From positions 1 through 64,000 of the forward strand of contig NZ_QOLA01000025.1 in NCBI RefSeq assembly GCF_003324565.1: a stretch of DNA of 64,000 nucleotides, in the 5' to 3' direction. The stretch's first letter is position 1. Each line of letters begins with the position of its first letter. Shown here one piece after another: positions 34,321 to 41,725 of the stretch. The notes below the pieces were generated by a model. That model had not been told where the DNA came from, did not search any database, and was given only the letters and a program-made list of their open reading frames with translations. Source of the DNA: Streptomyces sp. SDr-06 (GTDB lineage Bacteria; Actinomycetota; Actinomycetes; Streptomycetales; Streptomycetaceae). The translations under genes were made by a program, and so were the position numbers.

Positions 34321-36069
34321 TCAGTTCCCGCTCTTGGCGGGGTTCTTGAGCCCGATGGTGGCGTAGTCGAGCTGGCCCTCGAAGGACGTGTGGCCGTAGC
34401 CGCCCGCGATGTTGGTGCCGAGCACCAGCGGCCAGCGCCGGACCAGGACGGGGACGGCGGGGGCCTTGGCGAGGATCTCGCCGTCGAGTCGCTGCCAGGC
34501 CTGGGCCGCGGCCTGGGCGTCGGGCATCGCGGAGATCTCGTCGATGCGCTTCATGGTCGCGTCGTCGCGGAAGAGCGAGTGGTTGCCCTGGTTGCCCTTG
34601 TCCTTGATGGAGCGCCCGTCGAAGACGAACGGCAGGAACGTGGAGCCGGACGGGTAGTCGGGGCACCAGCCCGAGTACACGATGTCCGTACGGTTCTTGG
34701 TGTCGCCGATGGTGGCGTAGAACGCGGACGGGTCGACGGTCTCGATGGTGACCTTGATCCCGGCCTTGGCGAGCGACTCCTGGATGGCCTCGGCGCGGCC
34801 CTTGTCGCCGGTGGAGACGGTCATGCTGGTCTCGAACCCGCCCGCCTTGCCCGCCTCCTTGAGCAGTTCCTTCGCCTTGGCGACGTCACCGGTGGCGGGG
34901 ATCTTGAGGGTGTCGGGCTGCTTGCCGCCGAAGAGGCCCGCCGGCATGTACGCGCTGGACAGGTCGTTGAACGCGGGGCCGCCCGACGAGGTGAGCACCG
35001 CGTCCTTGTCGAGCGCGTACATCACCGCCCGGCGCACCAGCACATCGGTGAACGGGGCCCGCCCGGTGTCCATCTGGACCATGTCGGTGCAGTTGCTGGA
35101 CTCGGCGACGAGGCGGGAGCGCACCTCGGCGTTCGGCAGCACCTTCGACGCGCTCTCGGGGCGCAGCGCCCCCCAGGAGACCGCGGAGGCGTCCGTGCCC
35201 TGGGCGGCGATCAGGCGGTCGTCGATCTGGGTGCCCTTGAGCCCCATCGTCACCACGATGCGGTCCGGGTAGGCCTTGCGGACCGGGTCGGTCGAGGCGT
35301 CCCAGTGGGTGTTGCGCACCAGGGTCAGCTGCTTGTTGCGGTCGTAGGACTCGATCTTGTACGGGCCGGACGAGAAGGGTCTGTTGTCGTACTTGGGGCC
35401 GGTGTCCTTGGCCTGGGGGACGGGCGCGAACGTGGGCATGGCGGCGGCGTTGGGGAACTCGGCGAAGGGCTTGCGCAGGTCGAAGACGATCGTGTGGTCG
35501 TCGGGGACCCTGATCGAGTCGAGGTGCCTGCCCTGGGCGGGGCCCTGGTAGCCCTCGGCGCCGGTGAGGTAGCGGGCCGCGTAGTCGGCGCCGCCGGGCA
35601 GGTCGGGGGAGAAGGAGCGTTCCACGTTGTACTTGACGTCCTGCGCGGTGATCGGTGTGCCGTCCTCGTAGGCGAGCCCGGGTCTGAGGTGGAAGGTCCA
35701 GGTGCGGGCCCCGTTGGAGGCGGTGCCGAGGTCGGTCGCGAGGTCGGGCACCAGCTCGCCGCCCGCGGTGCCCGGGGCCGCCCGGTAGGTCACCAGGGTG
35801 CGGTAGAGCAGCCGGGTGCCGAAGTCCATGTCGGTCATGACCCAGTTGCGGGCCGGATCGAGGTGGGTGAAGTCCTGGTTGGACAGGACGGTGAGGGTGC
35901 CGCCCTTGACCGGGGTGCCACCGATCACCTTGCCCACGTTCTCGACGGCGGGGTTCTTGGCGCCCGACTGGCCCGCGCTCGGGTGCTTCGCCCCGGAACA
36001 GCCGGTCGCGCCGAGGGTGAGCGTCGCCGTGAGGGCCACGGCGAGGGCGGTGCAGGTGCGCTTGTTCAT
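34321..36069 (-). CDS. ABC importer substrate-binding lipoprotein (SBP family 5)
   Basis: The 582-residue protein has a lipoprotein signal ending LGATGCSG and the family-5 binding-protein body (TFTHLDPARNW-like start, YKIESYDRNKQLTLVRN, and an AMYALDKDAVL-like helix). It would capture a peptide, opine or similar amino-acid derivative outside the membrane. It is the first gene of the importer and diverges from the flavin oxidoreductase genes. A GTGAAATTGCAC palindrome lies 68 bases before its start. Confidence 0.92.
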   Translation of the reverse strand: MNKRTCTALAVALTATLTLGATGCSGAKHPSAGQSGAKNPAVENVGKVIGGTPVKGGTLTVLSNQDFTHLDPARNWVMTDMDFGTRLLYRTLVTYRAAPGTAGGELVPDLATDLGTASNGARTWTFHLRPGLAYEDGTPITAQDVKYNVERSFSPDLPGGADYAARYLTGAEGYQGPAQGRHLDSIRVPDDHTIVFDLRKPFAEFPNAAAMPTFAPVPQAKDTGPKYDNRPFSSGPYKIESYDRNKQLTLVRNTHWDASTDPVRKAYPDRIVVTMGLKGTQIDDRLIAAQGTDASAVSWGALRPESASKVLPNAEVRSRLVAESSNCTDMVQMDTGRAPFTDVLVRRAVMYALDKDAVLTSSGGPAFNDLSSAYMPAGLFGGKQPDTLKIPATGDVAKAKELLKEAGKAGGFETSMTVSTGDKGRAEAIQESLAKAGIKVTIETVDPSAFYATIGDTKNRTDIVYSGWCPDYPSGSTFLPFVFDGRSIKDKGNQGNHSLFRDDATMKRIDEISAMPDAQAAAQAWQRLDGEILAKAPAVPVLVRRWPLVLGTNIAGGYGHTSFEGQLDYATIGLKNPAKSGN

Positions 36070-36132
36070 CAGTGGTCACTCCGTGAACAGTTCGGACAGC
36101 CCCGGGAGGCTGGAATGTGACCCGTAACATAG

Positions 36133-36151
36133 TAATGTGAAATTGCACTGA
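36133..36151. promoter_or_regulatory. GntR-type operator candidate 1 (importer side)
   Basis: TAATGTGAAATTGCACTGA contains the imperfect palindrome GTGAAATTGCAC (36137-36148). It closely matches the sites at 36254-36271 and 39532-39550. The position is just upstream of the importer operon. Confidence 0.7.
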
Positions 36152-36253
36152 CAAGGTGTCGGGAACTCTTTTATCCGCCCTTGGCCGTACGGGGCCCACG
36201 GGGGAGGCCCCGTACGGCAGTTGGTCGCGGAGGCGTCTTGGCAGGGCTGGTGC

Positions 36254-36271
36254 CATGTGAAATATTACTGA
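36254..36271. promoter_or_regulatory. GntR-type operator candidate 2 (oxidoreductase side)
   Basis: CATGTGAAATATTACTGA holds GTGAAATATTAC (36257-36268) and ends 7 bases before the ATG of the FAD oxidoreductase gene. Binding here would block that gene's transcription or initiation. Confidence 0.7.
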
Positions 36272-36278
36272 GGTGTCC

Positions 36279-37466
36279 ATGAGATCCATGCGCAGCACCT
36301 CGGACGTCGTCGTCGTGGGGGCCGGGGTCGTGGGGGCCGCCTGCGCCTACTATGCGGCCCGCGCCGGCCTCGCCGTCACCGTGCTCGACCGCGGGCCGGT
36401 GGCGGGCGGCACGACGGGATCGGGCGAGGGCAACCTCCTCGTCTCCGACAAGGAACCGGGGCCCGAGCTCGAACTCGCCCTGCATTCGAGCGGGTTGTGG
36501 GCCGAGCTCGCCGAACTGCTGCCCCGCGGGGTGGAGTACGAGCCCAAGGGGGGTCTCGTCGTCGCCTCCGACGAGACGGGAATGGCCGCGCTGCGCACCT
36601 TCGCGGCGGGCCAGGAGAAGGCGGGCGTGACCGTACGCGACGTGGCGGCCGACCGGCTGCACGACCTGGAGCCGCATCTGGCGCAGGGTCTCGCGGGCGG
36701 CGTCCACTATCCCCAGGACGCCCAGGTCATGCCCGCCCTCGCCGCCGCCCACCTGCTGCGCGCCTCCGGCGCCGAGGTACGGCTCGGCGAGGAGGTCACC
36801 GGCCTGCTCACCGGGCCCGGCGGCGCGGTGCGCGGGGTGCGGACCGCCACCGGGGTGCTGCACGCGCCGTACGTGGTGAACGCGGCGGGCCCCTGGGGCG
36901 GCGAACTGGCGCGGCTGGCCGGGGTGTTGCTGCCGGTGCTGCCCCGGCGCGGCTTCGTCCTGGTCACCGAACCCCTGCCGCGCGTGGTGCGGCACAAGGT
37001 GTACGCGGCGGACTACATCGCCGACGTGGCCAGCGGCTCGGCCGCGCTCCAGACCTCGCTGGTGATCGAGGGCACCCGCGCGGGCCCGGTCCTGATCGGG
37101 GCGAGCCGTGAGCGGGTGGGCTTCGACCGGGGCCTGTCCGTCGAGGCCCTGCGCCGCCTCGCGGCCGGGGCGACCTCCCTGTTCCCGGTCCTCGCCGACG
37201 TGCGGACCATCCGTACGTACGCGGGCTTCCGGCCCTATCTGCCGGACCACCTCCCGGCGATCGGGCCCGACCCGCGCGTGCCCGGTCTGCTGCACGCGTG
37301 CGGCCACGAGGGGGCGGGGATCGGGCTCGCCCCGGCGACGGGCCGGATCATCGCGGACTGCCTGGCCGGGGTCCGACCCGCCCTCGACATCGGCCCGTTC
37401 GACCCGTCCCGGTTCGACACCGGGGCCGAGGGATCGCATCCCGGCCCCCACCGGACGCACCGCTAG
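36279..37466 (+). CDS. FAD-dependent amine oxidoreductase, DAO family (HcnC / D-hydroxyproline or opine dehydrogenase type)
   Basis: The 395-residue flavoprotein has a Rossmann start DVVVVGAGVVGAACAYYAAR, the SGEGNLLVSDKEPG segment, and a C-terminal GHEGAGIGLAPATGRIIAD characteristic of the DAO superfamily. With the following 2Fe-2S protein and the large FAD/BFD-like protein it matches the three-subunit layout of hydrogen cyanide synthase, opine oxidase and D-hydroxyproline dehydrogenase. It would hold the amine-oxidising active site. ATG at 36279 has TGAGG upstream; GTG at 36273 and ATG at 36288 are alternatives. Confidence 0.85.
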   Translation: MRSMRSTSDVVVVGAGVVGAACAYYAARAGLAVTVLDRGPVAGGTTGSGEGNLLVSDKEPGPELELALHSSGLWAELAELLPRGVEYEPKGGLVVASDETGMAALRTFAAGQEKAGVTVRDVAADRLHDLEPHLAQGLAGGVHYPQDAQVMPALAAAHLLRASGAEVRLGEEVTGLLTGPGGAVRGVRTATGVLHAPYVVNAAGPWGGELARLAGVLLPVLPRRGFVLVTEPLPRVVRHKVYAADYIADVASGSAALQTSLVIEGTRAGPVLIGASRERVGFDRGLSVEALRRLAAGATSLFPVLADVRTIRTYAGFRPYLPDHLPAIGPDPRVPGLLHACGHEGAGIGLAPATGRIIADCLAGVRPALDIGPFDPSRFDTGAEGSHPGPHRTHR

Positions 37467-37524
37467 GAACGCCCGTACCGCCAGGAACGTCCGTACCACC
37501 AGGAACATCCGCACCGCCAGGAAG
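37465..37524 (+). repeat. 18-bp tandem repeat, 3.3 copies, between oxidoreductase genes
   Basis: AGGAACGCCCGTACCGCC and two variants follow one another at 37465-37482, 37483-37500 and 37501-37518, with a partial AGGAAG after them. The array begins within the stop codon of the first gene and ends at the ribosome site AAGGGAGG of the next. Each unit contains an AGGAA sequence. Confidence 0.85.
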
Positions 37525-37535
37525 GGAGGCCCTTG

Positions 37536-37850
37536 GTGGCCCGAAACCCGCTCGAACTGGCCGGGGCCCGCCCCGGGCCCGCCTTCGAGATCACCGTCGA
37601 CGGGCGCCCCGTGCCCGCGCTGCCCGGCCAGTCCGTCGCGGCGGCCCTGTGGGGCGCGGGCATACTCGCCTGGCGCACCACCCGCGTGGGAGGCCGCCCG
37701 CGCGGGGCGTTCTGCGGCATCGGGCAGTGCTTCGAGTGTCTCGCGGTGATCAACGGGGTGCCGAATCGGCGGGCCTGCCTCGTGCCCGCGGGGCCCGGGG
37801 ACGCGGTCACCACGCAGGGGGGGCATGGTCGTGCCGACCTCGCCGTCTGA
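37536..37850 (+). CDS. small 2Fe-2S ferredoxin-like subunit (HcnA-like)
   Basis: The 104-residue protein has the plant-type-like cluster binding pattern FCGIGQCFEC...RAC (C-x4-C-x2-C-x11-C) after an N-terminal beta region with FEITVDGRPVPALPGQSVAAAL. This domain occurs as a separate small subunit in HcnABC-type dehydrogenases and at the N-terminus of sarcosine oxidase alpha. It would relay electrons from the FAD subunits. GTG at 37536 is used, 6 bases after AAGGGAGG. The stop lies inside a possible early start (37825) of the next gene. Confidence 0.85.
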   Translation: MARNPLELAGARPGPAFEITVDGRPVPALPGQSVAAALWGAGILAWRTTRVGGRPRGAFCGIGQCFECLAVINGVPNRRACLVPAGPGDAVTTQGGHGRADLAV

Positions 37851-37885
37851 ACCCGCCGGGGCCGGGCCTTCCGCCTCGGAGGGCG

Positions 37886-38060
37886 CCGGGGCTCCGCCCC
37901 AGGCCCCGCACGCCGGGACCCCGGCGCCTGCGGCGGCCCGGGAGTCCGCTCGTGGTTCGGCTGGTGGGCCGGTCGCGCAGTTCGCCGCGCCACTGGGGGG
38001 TGGTGAGGGTGTTGGGGGTGTGTGCGTGCCGGGGCGGGGTTCGGCTGGGGACCGTTCTGG
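37886..38060 (+). repeat. degenerate dispersed repeat between 2Fe-2S and FAD genes
   Basis: GCGCAGTTCGCCGCGCCACT at 37975-37994 is a mutated copy of the dispersed core, and GGGGCTCCGCCCC at 37890-37902 resembles the hairpin block. The stretch is open in the reading frame of the next gene and would encode a Pro/Gly/Ala-rich extension if translated from 37825. Confidence 0.6.
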
Positions 38061-38106
38061 GCTTGTTGCCCAGACCCCCGCGGCCCCTGGGGGTGGGCGT
38101 GGGTCG

Positions 38107-39534
38107 GTGCTGACGTATGACCTTGCTGTGGTGGGGGGTGGGGCCGCTGGGCTTGCGGGGGCGGTCACCGCGGCTGAACTCGGGTTGCGGGTGGTCCTGT
38201 TGGACCTCTCCGCGCGGGTCGGCGGGCAGTTCTACCGGCAGCCCGCGTCCGCGCTGCGCGCCCGGCGGCCCGAGGCGCTGCACCACGACTGGGCGGCCTT
38301 CGCCGATCTCCGGGCGCGCCTGGCGACCAGCGGGGTCACGCATCTCGCGGGGCACCACGTCTGGACGGTGGAGCGCGGGGGCGACACCGACTGGACGGTC
38401 CATGCCGTGACCGGTGCCGACGGGGGCGACGAGCATCCGGTACGGGTCCGGGCGCGGGCCGTGCTGCTCGCGACCGGTGCGTACGAGCGCCAACTCCCCT
38501 TTCCCGGCTGGACGTTGCCGGGCGTGGTCGGGGCCGGGGGTGCGCAGGCCATGCTCAAGGCCGGTCTCGTGCTGCCCGGGAAGCGGGTGGTGGTCGCGGG
38601 GAGCGGGCCGCTGCTGCTGGCCGTCGCCTCCTCGCTCGCCGGGGCGGGGGCCGAGGTCCCGGCCGTGGTCGAGGCGTCCGGATACCTCGGGTACGCCCGG
38701 CGCCCCGGCGCGCTCGCGGCCAACCCGCGCAAGCTCGCCGAGGCGGCCGTGCACGGGGCGGCGCTGCTGCGGCACCGGGTGGCGCTGCGCACCCGCAGCG
38801 CGGTGACCGAGGTGCACGGCGCCGCACGCGTGGAGGCGGTCACCGTCACGCGGCTTGACGAGCGGTGGCGGCCGATTCCGGGCACGGGCCGCGAGATCGC
38901 CTGCGACGCGCTGGCCGTCGGCCACGGCCTGGTCCCCGGGATCGAGCTGGCCACCTCCCTCGGCTGTGCCACCCGCCGCACCCCCGACCACACCCTCGCC
39001 CTCGCCCTGGACCACCGCCTGGAGACCTCCGTACGCGGGCTCTGGGGCGCAGGCGAACCCGGCGGCGTCGGCGGCGCCCAACTCGCCCGCGCGGAAGGGG
39101 AGTTGGCGGCGCGCGCGATCGCGGGCCGACTCGGCGGGAACCCCGGACCGGGTGGGCGCGTGCGGCAGTTGCGGTTGCGCCGCACCCGGCTGCGCGCCTT
39201 CGCCGAAGCCATGGCGGCCGCGCACGCGCCGGGCCCGGGGTGGACCGAGTGGCTGACCGACGAGACCGAGGTGTGCCGCTGCGAGGAGGTGACGGCGGGC
39301 CGCATCCGCGGGGCCGTCGAGGAGGGCGCCCGGGACGCGCGCACGGTCAAACTGTTCACCCGGGCCGGCATGGGCTGGTGCCAGGGCCGGACGTGCGGGG
39401 CGGCGGTGTCCTGTCTGGCGGGCGGCGCCGAACCACCCGCAGAGCGGCGGCCGTTCGCGACGCCGGTCCCGCTCGGAGCGCTGGCCGCCCTCGCCCCCGA
39501 GGTCCCGCCGGAGCAGAACGATTCGCAAAAGTAA
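38107..39534 (+). CDS. FAD/NAD(P)-dependent oxidoreductase with BFD-like [2Fe-2S] domain (HcnB-like)
   Basis: The 475-residue protein from GTG 38107 begins TYDLAVVGGGAAGLAGAVTA, the FAD loop of class-II pyridine nucleotide-type oxidoreductases, with RVVVAGSGPLLLAVA as the second dinucleotide loop. The C-terminus (CRCEEVTAGRIRGAV...GMGWCQGRTCG) matches the BFD-like [2Fe-2S] domain of HcnB/OoxA. It would pass electrons onwards to an acceptor. An in-frame ATG at 37825 overlaps the 2Fe-2S gene and would add 94 low-complexity residues that coincide with a decayed DNA repeat; 38107 is preferred because homology starts there. Confidence 0.82.
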   Translation: MLTYDLAVVGGGAAGLAGAVTAAELGLRVVLLDLSARVGGQFYRQPASALRARRPEALHHDWAAFADLRARLATSGVTHLAGHHVWTVERGGDTDWTVHAVTGADGGDEHPVRVRARAVLLATGAYERQLPFPGWTLPGVVGAGGAQAMLKAGLVLPGKRVVVAGSGPLLLAVASSLAGAGAEVPAVVEASGYLGYARRPGALAANPRKLAEAAVHGAALLRHRVALRTRSAVTEVHGAARVEAVTVTRLDERWRPIPGTGREIACDALAVGHGLVPGIELATSLGCATRRTPDHTLALALDHRLETSVRGLWGAGEPGGVGGAQLARAEGELAARAIAGRLGGNPGPGGRVRQLRLRRTRLRAFAEAMAAAHAPGPGWTEWLTDETEVCRCEEVTAGRIRGAVEEGARDARTVKLFTRAGMGWCQGRTCGAAVSCLAGGAEPPAERRPFATPVPLGALAALAPEVPPEQNDSQK

Positions 39535-39550
39535 CGTGACATTGTACTCT
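39532..39550 (+). promoter_or_regulatory. GntR-type operator candidate 3 (regulator gene)
   Basis: TAACGTGACATTGTACTCT holds GTGACATTGTAC (39536-39547). It begins in the stop codon of the upstream gene and lies about 35 bases before the GntR ATG, fitting autoregulation. It aligns with the two sites near 36.1-36.3 kb at most positions. Confidence 0.7.
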
Positions 39551-39581
39551 GGGTCTCCGCTCGGTACGGAGGAACAGCAGC

Positions 39582-40289
39582 ATGGGTCACCTGAAGCAGA
39601 GCAAGGTCATCACCACCACCGAGCGACTGCGCGACCAGGTCGCCCACGCGCTGCGGGCCGCGCTGATCTCCGGCGAACTCCGCCCCGGTCAGGTCTACTC
39701 GGCGCCCGGCCTCGCCGAGGACTTCGGCATCTCCGCGACCCCCGTACGCGAAGCGATGCTCGACCTCGCGCGCGAGGGCCTGGTGGAGCCGGTGCGCAAC
39801 AAGGGGTTCCGGGTGACCGAGGTCAACGAGCGCGACCTCGACCAGTACACCGAGATCAGGGCGCTGATCGAGGTCCCCATGGTCGGCCGGATCACCCGCA
39901 CCGCGGACCGGGCCGACCTGGAGGCGCTGCGGCCGGTCGCCGAGGAGATCGTGCGCGCGGCCCGCGACCACGACCTCATCGGGTACCTGGAGGCGGACCG
40001 GCGCTTCCACCTCTCCCTGCTCGCCCTGGGCGGCAACGAGCGCCTGGTGGAGACGGTCGGCGATCTGCGCAAGCGGTCCCGGCTGTACGGGCTGACCGCG
40101 CTCGACCAGCGCGACGAGCTGATCCCGTCCGCCGAGGAGCACGTCGAGCTCCTCGATCTGATGCTGGCGGGCGACGCCCGGGGCGCCGAGAAGTGCATGA
40201 CCCGGCACCTGGGCCACGTCCGCTCCTTGTGGGCGAGGAGCGAGGCCGCCGAGCCCAAGCCGAAGCGCCGCCTCGGCGCGGGGCGCTGA
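39582..40289 (+). CDS. GntR-family regulator, FCD (FadR/VanR) subfamily
   Basis: The 235-residue regulator has a winged-helix domain (TERLRDQVAHALRAALISGE, EDFGISATPVREAMLDLAREGLV, residues about 10-75) and an all-helical FCD ligand domain (about 85-220) with DRRFHLSLLALGGNERL and HVELLDLMLAGD, where Asp/His residues bind a metal and a carboxylate ligand. GGAGG lies 9 bases before the ATG. Its place at the end of the oxidoreductase genes, and the shared palindromes, make it the likely repressor of the importer and dehydrogenase. Confidence 0.92.
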   Translation: MGHLKQSKVITTTERLRDQVAHALRAALISGELRPGQVYSAPGLAEDFGISATPVREAMLDLAREGLVEPVRNKGFRVTEVNERDLDQYTEIRALIEVPMVGRITRTADRADLEALRPVAEEIVRAARDHDLIGYLEADRRFHLSLLALGGNERLVETVGDLRKRSRLYGLTALDQRDELIPSAEEHVELLDLMLAGDARGAEKCMTRHLGHVRSLWARSEAAEPKPKRRLGAGR

Positions 40290-40300
40290 ACGCGTAGGCC

Positions 40301-41176
40301 CTACGCGCCGGTCGGGCCGGTCCGCCGGACCGGTATCCACAGGGCGGCGTCGATCGTGTCGCCCACGGCGGACGGCGGCGTGCGCAGGATCTCCGGACCC
40401 GGCCTGCTCTCGTACGGGTTGGACGGGAACCACTCCGTGAACACGTCCCGCCACAGGTGCTGGAGCGCCTCGGGGAACGGCCCGGTGTTCTCGAAGACGG
40501 CCCAGGTGCCCGCGGGCACCTGGAGCGAGTCGAGGCCCTCGGGCGGCTCCGTTCGGGTCAACACGGCGTACCAGTAGTCCAGTTCGGTGCCCTCGGCCCG
40601 GCTCGGGTCGAGGTCGGCGCAGGCCGAGACGATGCCCCGGGGTTCCTGGTCGGACAGCGGGTGGATGCGCGGAGCCGTCTCCTGCCCGACGCTCCGGACG
40701 AACGCGGCGATCGCCGGGTTGACCCCCGCGTGCACGACCGGAACCCGTGCCTTCCTCCCGACCAGCTGGAACGCGTCCTTCTCCACGATCCGGTACCGCA
40801 TGGTGGTGCTCCCTTCGACGACGAGGCGGAAGGACATCCGGGGCTGCGAGCGCAGGGCGGCGCCGGTCCGCCGGGCCTCGCCGGGGCCGACGCCGTGCAG
40901 GGCACGGAACGCCCGCGCGAACGCCTCCCCCGACGTGTAGCCGTAGCGGACCGCGACGTCGAGCAGGGTGCGCTGACCCGCGAGCACCTCGGCGCCCGCG
41001 ACGGTCAGCCGCCTGCGCCGCACGTACTCCGACAGCGGCATTCCGGCCAGGGCGGAGAACAGGCGCCGGAAGTGGTACTCCGAGGTCGTCGCGATGCGGG
41101 CGAGTTCGGCGACGTCGATCTCCTCGGTCAGCCGGTCCTCGATGTGCCCCATGGCCCGATTGAGCCGCTCCAGCAT
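40301..41176 (-). CDS. AraC-family regulator with GyrI-like ligand domain
   Basis: The 291-residue protein starts with an AraC double HTH (residues about 5-105: EEIDVAELARIATTSEYHFR, LLDVAVRYGYTSGEAFARAF) and continues with a GyrI-like effector domain (residues about 130-290) with FQLVGRKARVPV and PAGTWAVFENTGPFPEALQHL. Such proteins often bind small hydrophobic or cationic compounds and activate detoxification genes. The start chosen is ATG 41176. It ends 12 bases from the convergent GntR gene. Confidence 0.9.
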   Translation of the reverse strand: MLERLNRAMGHIEDRLTEEIDVAELARIATTSEYHFRRLFSALAGMPLSEYVRRRRLTVAGAEVLAGQRTLLDVAVRYGYTSGEAFARAFRALHGVGPGEARRTGAALRSQPRMSFRLVVEGSTTMRYRIVEKDAFQLVGRKARVPVVHAGVNPAIAAFVRSVGQETAPRIHPLSDQEPRGIVSACADLDPSRAEGTELDYWYAVLTRTEPPEGLDSLQVPAGTWAVFENTGPFPEALQHLWRDVFTEWFPSNPYESRPGPEILRTPPSAVGDTIDAALWIPVRRTGPTGA

Positions 41177-41725
41177 CTCCCGGCCCCCTTCCTTCCTTAC
41201 GCGCTCCACGCCAGGAGCGGCGTACTCCGGCCGACCCGACATTCTGTGCCCCTGCCTGTCGGGTGGCCCTCCGATCCGCGGACCGCGCCCGCCCTTCGCG
41301 CAGTTCCCCGCGCCCCTCAAACCCCCTTCGATCTGCGGACCGTGCCCGCTCTTCGCGCAGTTCCCCGCGCCCCTCAAACCCCCTTCGATCTGCGGACCGT
41401 GCCCGCTCTTCGCGCAGTTCCCCGCGCCCCTCAACCCCTTTCGATCTGCGGACCGCGCCCGCCCTTCGCGCAGTTCCCCGCGCCCCTGTCGGGCGCCCAG
41501 CGTTGGCATCTTCAGCCCGTCCGGCGATTGAGGACGAGCGCCCTTGAGGCGCGAACGGGGGTCTGGGGGCGGAGCCCCCAGGAGCCCTTCAACCCCCGGA
41601 GGGTTTCGGGAAGGGGCGGGGTGGGGCGACTCCCGGGGTCCGGGGCGGAGCCCCAGGGGGTGGGCGGGGGTGCCGGAACCGGACCGTGGGGGCGCGCAGG
41701 GCGGCGCGCTGACTAGTCTGCTCGG
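41177..41725. other. 549-bp divergent region without genes, mostly repeats
   Basis: Between the divergent AraC-type gene and the SARP gene I find no coding sequence. The AraC promoter should lie in 41177-41270. A four-copy repeat array fills 41275-41590, and a second GGGGCGGAGCCCCAGGGGG hairpin lies at 41642-41660. The SARP promoter must lie in the last 60 bases. Confidence 0.6.
41275..41590 (+). repeat. dispersed intergenic repeat, four tandem core copies plus hairpin block
   Basis: Core copies lie at 41298-41317, 41355-41374, 41412-41431 and 41468-41487, with a period of 56-57 bases. Copies 2 and 3 are nearly identical. The hairpin block (GCGTTGGCATCTTCAGCCCG, GAGCGCCCTTGAGGCGCG, CTGGGGGCGGAGCCCCCAG) follows to 41590. 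Unlike the other arrays this one lies between divergent promoters. Confidence 0.92.

Noticed and set aside
41275..41490. CRISPR array
   Set aside because: The four repeat units are about 57 bases apart, but the spacers are themselves nearly identical, no cas gene is present, and the same unit occurs singly elsewhere in the window.
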